Shown piece after piece: positions 47,985 through 57,150 of a stretch of DNA of 64,000 nucleotides (the stretch's first letter is position 1; every line of letters starts with the position of its first letter). The stretch is from Buttiauxella agrestis. GTDB taxonomy: Bacteria; Pseudomonadota; Gammaproteobacteria; Enterobacterales; Enterobacteriaceae. The position numbers were made by a program, and so were the translations under genes. The stretch spans positions 1,452,763 through 1,516,762 of the forward strand of contig NZ_UIGI01000001.1 in NCBI RefSeq assembly GCF_900446255.1, written 5' to 3'. The notes below the pieces were generated by a model, which was given only the letters and a program-made list of their open reading frames with translations, searched no databases and was not told the origin of the DNA.

Positions 47985-49162
47985 ATGTCCTTTATTCTCG
48001 CCATGCAATACGCAGTGATAGCTATCATGCCCAGCGCGATATAAAACACAGTGTGATAATTCCAGATCTCTGCCACCACACCTGCCATAGAGCCTGCGAT
48101 AATCCAGCCGACACGCGTGGTATTAGTATAAAGCGTTGTTGCGGCACCGGCCTGGCCAGGCATTAAATCCTGAAAATAGAGCATGCCGATACCGGCCAGA
48201 ATGCCGATGAAAATCGCATTCAGCAGTTGCAGGCCGAGCAGCATATATTCGTTGTGTATCGTCAGCAGCCCAATGTAAAACAGCAGGCCAGCGACGCCCG
48301 CAATACGCATCAGGAAACGTTTACCAAAGCGTTTGGCGTAATATCCGGCGATCAGCATGGTTGGGATTTCAAGCCCGGCTGCGGTTCCCATCATCACGCC
48401 CGCCAGTTTCTCCGGCAGATGTAATTCATTAATGATATAGAGCGGCATATTAATGATGTAGAGGCTGTTACAGCCCCACATCATGGTGCAGGCGACAAAC
48501 AGCAGCAGGGCATCGCGACGGTTACGGCGTGGTGCTTCAAGTTTGGTGGTTTTCGCCATTCCTTCTTTACGCATCGACGGTAAAAGCAGCCGCACCATCA
48601 CGCTGCACACCACAAACGCGAAAGCCGCACATAAATACATGGTGGTAAAGCCAAAACCGAGCGCCAGTGCGTAAGCGATAGGCGGGCCAATCACCCATGC
48701 CAGCGAAACCTGCGCACGCAAAATAGAGCTGAACATTACCGCTTCGCGACCCGTGTGATCGGCGTGTTCGCGCGCAAGGGCAAACATTTGTGGGTTGGCG
48801 GTCGAGCCAAAGCTACTCAGGAATACACCGACAAACAGCAACACGAAATAGTTGCGGTTCCAGGCAAACAGCACGCAGGCGAGAGCGCCCAATAAGCAGC
48901 AGACAAAAATCAGCGATTTGCGGTCGCCTTTGCGGTCAGAACGGCCAGCCAAAAACTGACTGACTAAAATACCGATGACGGCGCTACCGGTGAAAAAGAA
49001 ACCGACCATCGCTGGACGGACATGCACTTCTTCAGTCAGAAACAAACTCAGAGTCGGGGTTTGTAATGCCCCCGCAATTCCGGTTAAAAAAGCTACAATC
49101 AAAAAGGCAGAAGAAGTGATATCAAGGGGCTTACGGGTTGCCGCTATGGGGGAGTTTTGCAT
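47981..49162 (-). CDS. setB: SetB, MFS sugar efflux transporter
   Basis: 393 residues, 12 predicted helices. SET family exporter of lactose/glucose and analogues; in E. coli also linked to nucleoid separation. Motif A-like [19 protein letters not shown] and the segment [21 protein letters not shown] are conserved. Next to fruBKA in the K-12 order. Confidence 0.92.
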   Translation of the reverse strand: MQNSPIAATRKPLDITSSAFLIVAFLTGIAGALQTPTLSLFLTEEVHVRPAMVGFFFTGSAVIGILVSQFLAGRSDRKGDRKSLIFVCCLLGALACVLFAWNRNYFVLLFVGVFLSSFGSTANPQMFALAREHADHTGREAVMFSSILRAQVSLAWVIGPPIAYALALGFGFTTMYLCAAFAFVVCSVMVRLLLPSMRKEGMAKTTKLEAPRRNRRDALLLFVACTMMWGCNSLYIINMPLYIINELHLPEKLAGVMMGTAAGLEIPTMLIAGYYAKRFGKRFLMRIAGVAGLLFYIGLLTIHNEYMLLGLQLLNAIFIGILAGIGMLYFQDLMPGQAGAATTLYTNTTRVGWIIAGSMAGVVAEIWNYHTVFYIALGMIAITAYCMARIKDI

Positions 49163-49433
49163 TCTCTCGGAGTCGCTTATTAATGAACGCGCGGAGTTTA
49201 CGCGCCTTGTCAGAAAATAAACAGTTGTTCAAATCAAAAGCGACACGAATAGATAAAACGCCGTTCCTTTTTATGTTCAGCAAAAGCTGACGCTCAATAA
49301 AGGAGTGCTGAAAGCTCTGTGATATCGCTCACTTTTGCGGCGTTAGACGCGGCGAAAATGTGCGTAACCTCTAAATTTCGGTAACGAAATCACAACAACT
49401 CTTGCCTGATCCGCGGGGAATCATCACACTCCT

Positions 49434-49447
49434 TGAAACGTTTCAGC
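49434..49447 (+). promoter_or_regulatory. Cra (FruR) operator, distal
   Basis: TGAAACGTTTCAGC, an inverted fit to the Cra consensus GCTGAAACGTTTCA. It lies 86 bases before the fruB start. The rest of the 370-base setB-fruB gap holds promoter DNA and no supported ORF. Confidence 0.85.
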
Positions 49448-49497
49448 GTCGTCTTATTTTGTATCAGGAGTGGGATGGCGCATTTTTTCTCATTGCA

Positions 49498-49511
49498 GCT
49501 GAATCGTTTCA
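49498..49511 (+). promoter_or_regulatory. Cra (FruR) operator, proximal
   Basis: GCTGAATCGTTTCA, one mismatch from the Cra consensus, 22 bases before the fruB start. Two operators are also present at E. coli fruBKA, where fructose 1-phosphate lifts repression. Confidence 0.88.
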
Positions 49512-49532
49512 ATTCAGCAGGAGAGGAGAACC

Positions 49533-50666
49533 ATGTTCCAGTTATCTGTACAAGACATCCACCCAGGCGCAAGCGCCGGGAATAAAGAAGAAGCCATACG
49601 TCAGGTTGCCGCTGCGCTCGCGCAGGCCGGGAACGTCAGCATTGGCTACGTTGAAGGTATGCTGGCCCGTGAGCTGCAAACTTCGACTTACCTTGGCAAC
49701 GGCATTGCCATTCCACATGGCACTACTGATACCCGCGATCTGGTGCTGAGAACTGGCGTGCAAGTATTCCAGTTTCCGCAAGGAATCGAGTGGGGCGAAG
49801 GCCAAACTGCCTATGTCGCTATTGGTATCGCCGCGAGTTCTGACGAGCACCTTGGATTACTGCGTCAGCTGACGCATGTGCTGAGTGATGACGACGTTGC
49901 TGAACAACTCAAAACCGCAACTTCAGCAGAAGAGCTGCGTGCGTTGCTGATGGGCGAAAAACAGTCTGCATCTTTGCTGTTTGATAACTCCTTACTGGCA
50001 TTGGATGTGACCGCAACCGACCTGATGACGCTGCAAGCATTGAATGCCGGGCGTATTAAACAGGCGGGTGCTGCAAATGCGGCATTCGTCAGCGATGTAG
50101 TTTCCAGCAAACCGCTCTATCTGGGGCAGGGTATCTGGCTGAATGACAGCACCGAAGGCAATCTCGCCAGTGCTGTGGCTATCAGCCGTCCTGCTTCTGT
50201 ATTTGAAGCTGAAGGCCAACCGGTATCGCTATTGATGACGGTGGCAGTGGCCGACGACCAACCTTTGCAAGTTCTTAATCGCTTGAGCGACATGCTGATC
50301 AACAACACGGCTGACCGGTTGCTGAACGCAGATGCGCCAGAGTTGCTGACGCTGCTGACCAGTGATGAAGCCGTCACGCAAAACAGCCTGAGCGCCGAGT
50401 TCCAGATTCGTAACGAACATGGTTTGCACGCCCGTCCTGGTACGGTGCTGGTGAATACCATCAAACAATTTAATAGTGAGATTACCGTGACAAACCTTGA
50501 TGGCAGCGGGAAACCGGCCAATGGTCGTAGCCTGATGAAAGTCGTCGCGCTGGGCGTGAAAAAAGGCCACCACCTGCGTTTCACCGCTCAGGGTGATGAT
50601 GCTGAACTTGCGCTGAAAGCTATCGGTGAAGCGGTTGCTGCCGGTCTTGGTGAGGGGGCTGTATGA
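49533..50666 (+). CDS. fruB: FruB, PTS fructose IIA-FPr (diphosphoryl transfer protein)
   Basis: Passes phosphate from Enzyme I to FruA. 377 residues. N-terminal EIIA-Fru domain (1-145) with active His in [10 protein letters not shown], a middle domain, and a C-terminal HPr-like domain (about 285-377) with phospho-His in [12 protein letters not shown] near 300 and regulatory [21 protein letters not shown] stands before the ATG. It overlaps fruK by four bases (ATGA). Confidence 0.97.
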   Translation: MFQLSVQDIHPGASAGNKEEAIRQVAAALAQAGNVSIGYVEGMLARELQTSTYLGNGIAIPHGTTDTRDLVLRTGVQVFQFPQGIEWGEGQTAYVAIGIAASSDEHLGLLRQLTHVLSDDDVAEQLKTATSAEELRALLMGEKQSASLLFDNSLLALDVTATDLMTLQALNAGRIKQAGAANAAFVSDVVSSKPLYLGQGIWLNDSTEGNLASAVAISRPASVFEAEGQPVSLLMTVAVADDQPLQVLNRLSDMLINNTADRLLNADAPELLTLLTSDEAVTQNSLSAEFQIRNEHGLHARPGTVLVNTIKQFNSEITVTNLDGSGKPANGRSLMKVVALGVKKGHHLRFTAQGDDAELALKAIGEAVAAGLGEGAV

Positions 50667-51601
50667 GTCGTCGCGTCGCAACAATTACTCTGAACCCGGC
50701 TTACGATTTAGTGGGTTACACCCCGGAAGTTGAACGCGGGGAAGTGAACCTGGTGCGTACCACCGGCCTGCATGCCGCAGGTAAAGGTATTAACGTTGCT
50801 AAGGTACTGAAAGATTTAGGCATCGACGTCACCGTGGGTGGTTTCCTCGGTAAAGATAACCAGGACGGATTCCAACAGTTGTTCAGTGAGCTGGGCATTG
50901 CCAACCGTTTCCAGGTGGTACAGGGCCGCACCCGTATCAACGTAAAACTGACGGAAAAAGACGGTGAAGTGACCGACTTTAACTTCTCAGGTTTTGAAGT
51001 GACCCCGGCAGACTGGGAACGCTTTGTTGCCGATTCCCTGAGCTGGCTTGGCCAGTTTGACATGGTTTGCGTCAGCGGCAGCTTGCCGGCAGGCGTTTCT
51101 CCGGAAGCGTTCACCGACTGGATGAAGCGTCTGCGCAGCCAATGCCCGTGCATCATTTTCGACAGCAGCCGCGAAGCATTAGTCGCTGGCCTGAAAGCCG
51201 CTCCGTGGTTAGTGAAACCCAACCGCCGCGAGCTGGAGATCTGGGCGGGTCGTAAATTACCAGAAATGAAAGATGTGATTGAAGCCGCTCACGCCCTGCG
51301 TGAACAGGGGATCGCACACGTGGTGATCTCCCTGGGTGCCGAGGGTGCGCTGTGGGTTAACGCATCCGGTGAATGGATTGCAAAACCGCCAGCTTGTGAA
51401 GTCGTCAGCACCGTAGGTGCCGGGGATTCCATGGTAGGCGGACTTATCTATGGCCTGTTAATGCGCGAGTCCAGCGAACATACCCTACGCCTTGCGACCG
51501 CCGTCGCCGCTTTGGCAGTAAGCCAGAGCAATGTCGGTATCACCGACCGTCCTCAACTGGCGGCCATGATGGCCCGTGTTGATCTGAAACCTTTTAACTG
51601 A
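50663..51601 (+). CDS. fruK: FruK, 1-phosphofructokinase
   Basis: Converts fructose 1-phosphate to fructose 1,6-bisphosphate; removes the inducer of Cra. 312 residues as in E. coli. PfkB landmarks: [25 protein letters not shown], and C-terminal [16 protein letters not shown] with catalytic Asp. Middle gene of fruBKA. Confidence 0.97.
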   Translation: MSRRVATITLNPAYDLVGYTPEVERGEVNLVRTTGLHAAGKGINVAKVLKDLGIDVTVGGFLGKDNQDGFQQLFSELGIANRFQVVQGRTRINVKLTEKDGEVTDFNFSGFEVTPADWERFVADSLSWLGQFDMVCVSGSLPAGVSPEAFTDWMKRLRSQCPCIIFDSSREALVAGLKAAPWLVKPNRRELEIWAGRKLPEMKDVIEAAHALREQGIAHVVISLGAEGALWVNASGEWIAKPPACEVVSTVGAGDSMVGGLIYGLLMRESSEHTLRLATAVAALAVSQSNVGITDRPQLAAMMARVDLKPFN

Positions 51602-51617
51602 CAGCAGGAGAGGAACA

Positions 51618-53309
51618 ATGAAAACGCTGCTGATTATCGAACCAGGTCTTGGGCAAGCTCGCGCCTATCTCGCGAAAACGCTGCTCGGAAGCGCTGCGGC
51701 TAAAGCACGCTTGCAAATTATCGACAATCCAAACGATGCTGAAATGGCCATCGTTGTAGGGACCGCCATTCCTGCCGATAGCGCGCTGAATGGCAAAAAG
51801 GTCTTTTTGGGTGATATCGACCGCGCAGTTCAGCACCCGGAACTGTTTTTAGGTGAAGCAAAAGACAAAGCGAAGCCTTACACCGCTCCTGTTAATGCAG
51901 CCCCGGTTGAACTGGCGAAAGGGCCGAAGCGTATTGTCGCTGTGACGGCGTGCCCAACGGGTGTTGCGCATACCTTTATGGCGGCAGAAGCCATTGAAAC
52001 CGAAGCTAAAAAACGTGGCTGGTGGGTAAAAGTAGAAACACGCGGCTCTGTAGGCGCGGGGAATGCGATTACTCCGGAAGAAGTGGCAGCAGCTGATCTA
52101 GTGATTGTTGCGGCGGATATCGAAGTGGACCTGGCGAAATTTGCCGGGAAACCGATGTATCGCACTTCAACGGGTCTGGCGCTGAAGAAAACGGCACAAG
52201 AGCTGGATAAAGCCGTTGTTGAAGCTAAGCCTTTCGAAGCGAAAGGGCAGAGTGCTGCCGGTGCTACAGAAGGGAAGAAAGAGTCTGCGGGCGCTTATCG
52301 CCACTTGCTGACGGGCGTTTCGTTCATGCTGCCGATGGTTGTCGCGGGTGGTCTGTGTATCGCACTGTCGTTTGCATTTGGTATCGAAGCGTTTAAAGAA
52401 CCAGGCACATTAGCAGCCGCTCTGATGCAAATCGGTGGTGGTTCAGCCTTTGCGCTGATGGTTCCGGTTTTGGCAGGTTACATCGCTTTCTCGATTGCTG
52501 ACCGTCCGGGTCTGACGCCGGGTCTTATCGGCGGTATGTTGGCGGTGAGCACCGGTTCTGGTTTCATCGGCGGGATTATTGCGGGCTTCCTCGCAGGTTA
52601 TATTGCGAAGCTGATCAGTACTAAGCTGAAACTGCCATCCAGTATGGAAGCGTTGAAGCCCATCCTGATTATCCCGCTGTTCTCCAGCCTGATTGTAGGG
52701 CTTGCGATGATTTACCTGATTGGTACGCCAGTTGCGAAAATCCTCGAAGGTTTGACTCACTGGCTGCAAACCATGGGCACGGCGAATGCGGTTCTGCTGG
52801 GCGCAATCCTCGGTGGCATGATGTGTACTGACATGGGCGGGCCGGTAAACAAAGCGGCTTACGCATTTGGTGTCGGTTTGCTGAGTACCCAAACTTACGC
52901 CCCGATGGCCGCCATTATGGCCGCAGGCATGGTGCCACCGCTGGCAATGGGTCTGGCAACGCTGGTTGCGCGTCGTAAATTTGACAAAGCGCAGCAAGAA
53001 GGCGGTAAAGCAGCGATGGTTCTCGGTCTGTGCTTTATCACCGAAGGGGCAATCCCGTTCGCCGCACGTGACCCAATGCGTGTATTACCGTGCTGTATCA
53101 TTGGCGGAGCGGTGACTGGCGCAATCTCCATGGCGGTCGGTGCTAAACTGATGGCGCCACACGGCGGATTGTTTGTGCTGTTAATTCCAGGTGCAATTAC
53201 CCCGGTTGTGGGTTATCTGATTGCGATTGTGGCAGGAACACTGCTGGCGGGTCTGTCTTATGCCTTCCTGAAGCGTTCTGAAACTGAATTAGCGGTTAAA
53301 ACGGCATAG
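51618..53309 (+). CDS. fruA: FruA, PTS fructose IIB'-IIB-IIC
   Basis: Membrane transporter that makes fructose 1-phosphate. 563 residues, the E. coli length. IIB' (1-100), linker, IIB (about 105-200) with the phospho-Cys motif VTACPTGVAHTFMAAEAIE, then IIC (about 225-555) with MLPMVVAGGLCIALSFAFG, MCTDMGGPVNKAAYAFG and FITEGAIPFAARDP. AGGAG is nine bases before the ATG. Ends the operon at the terminator 53353-53384. Confidence 0.97.
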   Translation: MKTLLIIEPGLGQARAYLAKTLLGSAAAKARLQIIDNPNDAEMAIVVGTAIPADSALNGKKVFLGDIDRAVQHPELFLGEAKDKAKPYTAPVNAAPVELAKGPKRIVAVTACPTGVAHTFMAAEAIETEAKKRGWWVKVETRGSVGAGNAITPEEVAAADLVIVAADIEVDLAKFAGKPMYRTSTGLALKKTAQELDKAVVEAKPFEAKGQSAAGATEGKKESAGAYRHLLTGVSFMLPMVVAGGLCIALSFAFGIEAFKEPGTLAAALMQIGGGSAFALMVPVLAGYIAFSIADRPGLTPGLIGGMLAVSTGSGFIGGIIAGFLAGYIAKLISTKLKLPSSMEALKPILIIPLFSSLIVGLAMIYLIGTPVAKILEGLTHWLQTMGTANAVLLGAILGGMMCTDMGGPVNKAAYAFGVGLLSTQTYAPMAAIMAAGMVPPLAMGLATLVARRKFDKAQQEGGKAAMVLGLCFITEGAIPFAARDPMRVLPCCIIGGAVTGAISMAVGAKLMAPHGGLFVLLIPGAITPVVGYLIAIVAGTLLAGLSYAFLKRSETELAVKTA

Positions 53310-53313
53310 TTCC

Positions 53314-53343
53314 GTAGGTCGGATAAGCGCAGCGTCATCCGAC
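53314..53343. repeat. REP-type palindromic unit after fruA
   Basis: GTAGGTCGGATAAGCG then CAGCGTCATCCGAC: arms GTCGGAT / ATCCGAC, the REP (PU) signature of enterobacteria. Usually a mRNA 3'-end stabiliser or gyrase site. Confidence 0.8.
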
Positions 53344-53352
53344 AAAAATAGC

Positions 53353-53384
53353 AAGCTCCCGGCATCCACCGGGAGCTTTTTTTT
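53353..53384 (+). terminator. Terminator of fruBKA
   Basis: AAGCTCCCGG-CATCCA-CCGGGAGCTT followed by a run of T. It abuts the nfo stop codon, so it may also end nfo. Confidence 0.92.
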
Positions 53385-53386
53385 GC

Positions 53387-54244
53387 TTATGCGGCAGCTT
53401 CTGCATGCTGTTGCGCTTTCAGCCAGGCAATCTCTTCACCCCAGATATCCGGATTCGTGGTTTCCAGAATTAACGGAATACCGTCGAAACGGTTATCGCG
53501 CATGATCCAGGCAAACGGCGTATGGCCGATGTTCCCTTCACCCAGGCTGTTATGGCGGTCGACGCGGCTACCAAAAGCACTTTTAGCGTCGTTAAGGTGC
53601 ATACCGCGCAGATACTGGAAACCCACAATTTTGTCGAACTCAGCGAAAGTATTTTCGCAATCGGCTTCGGTCCGCAAGTCATAACCCGCCGCAAAAGCGT
53701 GGCAAGTATCAATACAAACCCCGACGCGGGATTTGTCTTCCACACCATCAATGATGGCGGCCAGATGTTCAAAACGGAACCCGAGATTGCTGCCCTGGCC
53801 CGCGGTGTTTTCAATCACCGCCGTTACGCCTTCGGTTTTATCCAGCGCGATGTTGATCGACTGCGCAATGCGCGCAAGGCACTCTTCTTCGGGGATTTGC
53901 ATCAAATGACTGCCGGGATGGAAGTTCAGCAGCGTCAAACCCAACTGCATGCAGCGTTCCATCTCATCAATAAAAGCTTCGCGAGATTTTTCCAGCGCTT
54001 CTTCAACCGGGTGGCCGAGGTTAATCAGATAACTGTCGTGGGGGAGGATTTGGCCCGGACCGTAATTGTACTTTTCACAGGCGCGTTTGAAATGGGTGAT
54101 CACTTCTTCGGTCAACGGTGCTGCACGCCACTGACGTTGGTTTTTGGTGAACAGGGCAAAAGCAGTGGCTTCCAGCTCGTGTGCGCGAATTGCGGCATTT
54201 TCCAGACCACCTGCGGCACTAACATGCGCGCCAATAAACTTCAT
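53387..54244 (-). CDS. nfo: Nfo, endonuclease IV
   Basis: AP endonuclease and 3'-repair diesterase. Two ATGs (54247, 54244) follow AGGAG; 54244 gives 285 residues as in E. coli. TIM-barrel trinuclear zinc enzyme: [65 protein letters not shown] and [10 protein letters not shown] carry the metal ligands. SoxRS-controlled in E. coli; no soxbox was checked with certainty. In K-12 several genes separate nfo from fruA; here none do. Confidence 0.96.
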   Translation of the reverse strand: MKFIGAHVSAAGGLENAAIRAHELEATAFALFTKNQRQWRAAPLTEEVITHFKRACEKYNYGPGQILPHDSYLINLGHPVEEALEKSREAFIDEMERCMQLGLTLLNFHPGSHLMQIPEEECLARIAQSINIALDKTEGVTAVIENTAGQGSNLGFRFEHLAAIIDGVEDKSRVGVCIDTCHAFAAGYDLRTEADCENTFAEFDKIVGFQYLRGMHLNDAKSAFGSRVDRHNSLGEGNIGHTPFAWIMRDNRFDGIPLILETTNPDIWGEEIAWLKAQQHAEAAA

Positions 54245-54310
54245 CATTCTTTCTCCTGTCAAAACCCGCTACCGGGAAACGAACAATGATAGCGGGTTCA
54301 GGAGGAAATA

Positions 54311-55360
54311 TCAGGCCATTAAATGGTGGATGCCGAGGTTAATCGCGCCGCCACCGACAATCAGCCAGATAAACAGCACCAGTGCCATCAGCAGTGGGCG
54401 CACACCAGCTTTTTTCAGTGCGCTGAAGTGCGTGGTCAAACCTAACGCCGCCATCGCCATCGCCAGTAAGAAAGTATCCAGTGTAATCAGGGCATTAACT
54501 GCCCATGCTGGCAACAAGTGCAACGAGTTAAACATTGCCACCACAATAAACAGCACTGCAAACCATGGAATGGTGATTTTGCTTTTCTGTGCCTGACCGG
54601 CTGGAGCGAGCTGTTTAACGCGTGCTGCCAGGAAAATCAGGAACGGAGCCAGCATCATCACGCGCAGCATTTTAGCAATCACGGCTGCGTTTTCAGTTTC
54701 AGGGCTGATAGCATGGCCCGCCGCCACCACTTGCGCCACTTCATGCATGGTTGAACCGGTGTAAATCCCAAAGGTTTCCGGGGTGAACCACTGTGTGACA
54801 TACGGATAAATCATTGGATAAATGAAGATAGCAAGCGTACCGAAAATCACCACCGTTGCGACGGCGACCGTCACTTTACTGGCCTCGGCTTTAACCACCG
54901 GTTCAGTTGCCAGAATCGCTGCCGCACCACAAATGCTGCTACCTGCACCAATTAACCAACTGGTTTGTTTATCCAGCCCGAACACTTTTTGACCCAGCCA
55001 GCAGGCGAGGGCAAAAGTGCTGGTTAATGTCAGAACATCGATAATCACGCCGCTGGCACCGACGTCGGCAATTTGTGAAAACGTCAGTCGAAAACCATAC
55101 AGAATGATCCCCAGGCGCAATAAATGCTGCTTGGCAAACAGCACGCCACCATCACAGTGCTGCCAGATTTTCGGGTAGAGCGTGTTGCCAATCACCATCC
55201 CGCACAAAATAGCGAGCGTCAGTGCTCCCAGGCCAAGGCCCGCAACGGACGGAATATTGCCCAGCCACAGCGCTAACGCTGTAATTGCGCCTGCCAGCGC
55301 AAGCCCCGGCAGAAAGTGCCACAATGTATGTCGATGAGTGGGAATTGATAACGTAGCCAT
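54311..55360 (-). CDS. yeiH: YeiH, putative sulfate/sulfite exporter family membrane protein
   Basis: UPF0324 family, 349 residues from ATG 55360 (AAAGGAG eight bases before), the E. coli length; the frame continues 24 codons upstream into a repeat. About ten helices; conserved GAGSSICGAAAILATEPVVKA and GSTMHEVAQVVAAGHAISP. Divergent from yeiE, its likely LysR-type regulator. Substrate not proven. Confidence 0.92.
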   Translation of the reverse strand: MATLSIPTHRHTLWHFLPGLALAGAITALALWLGNIPSVAGLGLGALTLAILCGMVIGNTLYPKIWQHCDGGVLFAKQHLLRLGIILYGFRLTFSQIADVGASGVIIDVLTLTSTFALACWLGQKVFGLDKQTSWLIGAGSSICGAAAILATEPVVKAEASKVTVAVATVVIFGTLAIFIYPMIYPYVTQWFTPETFGIYTGSTMHEVAQVVAAGHAISPETENAAVIAKMLRVMMLAPFLIFLAARVKQLAPAGQAQKSKITIPWFAVLFIVVAMFNSLHLLPAWAVNALITLDTFLLAMAMAALGLTTHFSALKKAGVRPLLMALVLFIWLIVGGGAINLGIHHLMA

Positions 55361-55384
55361 AACCTTCTCCTTTGTATAGCCGTC

Positions 55385-55490
55385 ATACTTCAAGCCGCAG
55401 CTGCGTTGACTGCACGCGCTCACCCGAATCACTTACCGGCGTAAGCTCATCGGGTTTCTCGCGCTTGCCGCCTTCCTGCAACTCGAATTA
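55385..55490. repeat. Long imperfect palindromic repeat between yeiH and yeiE
   Basis: A roughly 106-base unit starts ATACTTCAAGCCGCAGCTGC and ends CTGCAACTCGAATTA. Its centre is CTTAC-CGGC-GTAAG, with CCCGA/TCGGG, GCGC/GCGC and TTCAAG/CTCGAA pairings further out, so the RNA would fold into one long stem. It resembles dispersed palindromic units known in Enterobacterales intergenic DNA. A 15-base piece recurs at 38228. Confidence 0.7.
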
Positions 55491-55589
55491 TTTTGGCTGT
55501 ATTGGCAAAAGAATAAGTCCTGCTGGCTTAAAAATAAAATTGATTATATATTTATAATTAATCTGAATAAGTGTTAAGGCGTGTCCACT

Positions 55590-56456
55590 ATGCATATCAC
55601 TCTGCGGCAACTTGAAGTGTTCGCCGAAGTGCTCAAAAGCGGTTCAACTACTCAGGCTTCGCAAATGCTGGCGCTGTCGCAGTCGGCGGTGAGTGCGGCG
55701 TTGTCCGATCTTGAAGGGCAGTTGGGCGTGCAATTATTTGACCGGGTCGGTAAGCGGCTGGTGGTCAACGAACATGGCCGCTTGTTGTATCCGCGCGTGG
55801 TGGGTTTGCTGGAGCAGGCAATCGAAGTCGAACAGCTATTTAAAGAAGACAACGGCGCGATTCGTGTTTTTGCCAGTAGCACTATTGGCAACTATATACT
55901 GCCGGAAATGATTGCCCATTATCGCCGTGATTTTCCCACGCTCCCCCTCGAAATGAGCGTCGGCAATAGCCAGGACGTGATTAACGCCGTGGCGGATTTC
56001 CGGGTTGATATCGGCCTGATTGAAGGCCCAAGCCACATGACCGAACTGGTGACAGAGCCGTGGCTGGAAGACGAGTTAGTGGTATTTGCACCACCAGATG
56101 CGCCGTTATTACAACAACCCGTCACGCTGGACACGCTGGCAAAACAACCGTGGATCCTGCGTGAAAAAGGCTCCGGTACCCGTGAAATCGTCGATTACCT
56201 GCTGCTTTCACATTTGCCGCAGTTTCATCTCGGCATGGAGCTGGGGAATTCAGAAGCGATCAAACACGCGGTGCGCCATGGCTTAGGGATTAGTTGCTTA
56301 TCGCGCAGAGTGATTGCCGAACAGCTGGAAAGCGGTTCGCTGGTGGAAGTTCCGGTGCCGCTGCCGCGCCTGGTGCGCACGCTATACCGTATTCACCATC
56401 GTCAGAAACACATTTCTAATGCATTGCTGCGCTTTTTGAAGTATTGCGATGAATAA
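55590..56456 (+). CDS. yeiE: YeiE, LysR-type regulator
   Basis: 288 residues. I use ATG 55590 ([20 protein letters not shown]), the E. coli start, ten bases after AAGG; a GTG nine bases upstream is only one base from it. N-terminal winged helix (to about 60) with [23 protein letters not shown]; effector domain with GLIEGPSH and LRKGSGT-like [17 protein letters not shown]. YeiE has been linked to iron and sulfite responses in other enterobacteria; control of yeiH is inferred from the divergent layout. Confidence 0.93.
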   Translation: MHITLRQLEVFAEVLKSGSTTQASQMLALSQSAVSAALSDLEGQLGVQLFDRVGKRLVVNEHGRLLYPRVVGLLEQAIEVEQLFKEDNGAIRVFASSTIGNYILPEMIAHYRRDFPTLPLEMSVGNSQDVINAVADFRVDIGLIEGPSHMTELVTEPWLEDELVVFAPPDAPLLQQPVTLDTLAKQPWILREKGSGTREIVDYLLLSHLPQFHLGMELGNSEAIKHAVRHGLGISCLSRRVIAEQLESGSLVEVPVPLPRLVRTLYRIHHRQKHISNALLRFLKYCDE

Positions 56457-56734
56457 TTATTTTTAGCAGATTAATATCTGGAATCATAAGAATAATCCTG
56501 GTCTGGTCGACAGGCTTATTCATTGTTTAACTTTATTATTTAATGATTGATATTTAACTTGTTAGCATCATTGTCGTTACTCCGGTATAACGGTATTATT
56601 GTTTGTGCAAGCTCATATATAAACGAATTTCAAACGGTAATTAAATAAAAGATAAGTCGCTGTTATTCGTATTGCATATATAAAAGTGCAATGCGAAGCT
56701 GTGCCGGAATTCAATTATAATATATAGGGTTGTT

Positions 56735-57025
56735 ATGAAAAAGTTACTCATTGCAGTCGTTGCTTCTATGGCGTTAGCTGGCTGCGCGCAACAAACGTTT
56801 ACCATTAAACATGATATTGCAGAAAAGCCGACTCAGGAAGTTAAACAGGCATTCTTCGTGCAGGGCTTAGGGCAAACACAGACGATTGACGCCGCTCAGG
56901 TCTGCGGTGGTGCGGATAAAGTGGTTCGCACTGAAGTTCAGGAATCAGGTATGGATGTGCTGTTGCGTGTTGTCACGCTCGGGATTTATACCCCACGCGA
57001 AGCTCGCGTATATTGCTCTAAATAA
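56735..57025 (+). CDS. Bor/Iss-family lipoprotein
   Basis: 96 residues. Signal peptide with lipobox LAGC (Cys17). The mature part closely follows the lambda Bor pattern: CAQQTFTI, then FFVQGLGQTQTIDAAQVCGGADKVVRTEVQ and LGIYTPREARVYC. Bor and its chromosomal relatives are outer-membrane lipoproteins associated with serum survival. No other phage gene is nearby. It has its own terminator, and the 278 bases before it (56457-56734) are AT-rich without other features. Confidence 0.88.
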   Translation: MKKLLIAVVASMALAGCAQQTFTIKHDIAEKPTQEVKQAFFVQGLGQTQTIDAAQVCGGADKVVRTEVQESGMDVLLRVVTLGIYTPREARVYCSK

Positions 57026-57030
57026 AATAT

Positions 57031-57060
57031 AAAGCCAGTGATTAATACTGGCTTTTATTT
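57031..57060 (+). terminator. Terminator of the Bor-family gene
   Basis: AAAGCCAGT-GATTAAT-ACTGGCTTT then TATTTT. Confidence 0.88.
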
Positions 57061-57109
57061 TCTCATTAAGTTTTTTATCAGTGGTTTGATTGACTCGCCG
57101 TTTATATAT

Positions 57110-57131
57110 CGCCATTTAGGATGGCGTTTTT
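57110..57131 (+). other. Terminator-like hairpin in the leader of the reductase gene
   Basis: CGCCAT-TTAGG-ATGGCG followed by TTTTT, ending only 20 bases before the start codon at 57151. A TATATAT box lies just upstream. It may be a second stop for read-through from the Bor gene or an attenuator of the reductase gene. Confidence 0.55.
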
Positions 57132-57150
57132 AAACTCAAGGGTTTTTATC

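Noticed and set aside
49475-49585. 36-codon ORF ([18 protein letters not shown]..) overlapping the fruB start, with AGGAG four bases before its ATG
   Set aside because: Its sequence covers the Cra operator and the fruB ribosome site in another frame; spacing is short and nothing shows conservation.
53522-54289. 255-codon plus-strand ORF opposite nfo
   Set aside because: Antisense shadow of nfo, which has all metal ligands.
56735-57025. Prophage remnant, suggested by the Bor-like gene
   Set aside because: No integrase, lysis, tail or att repeat around it; neighbours are core genes. Bor-family genes also occur alone.
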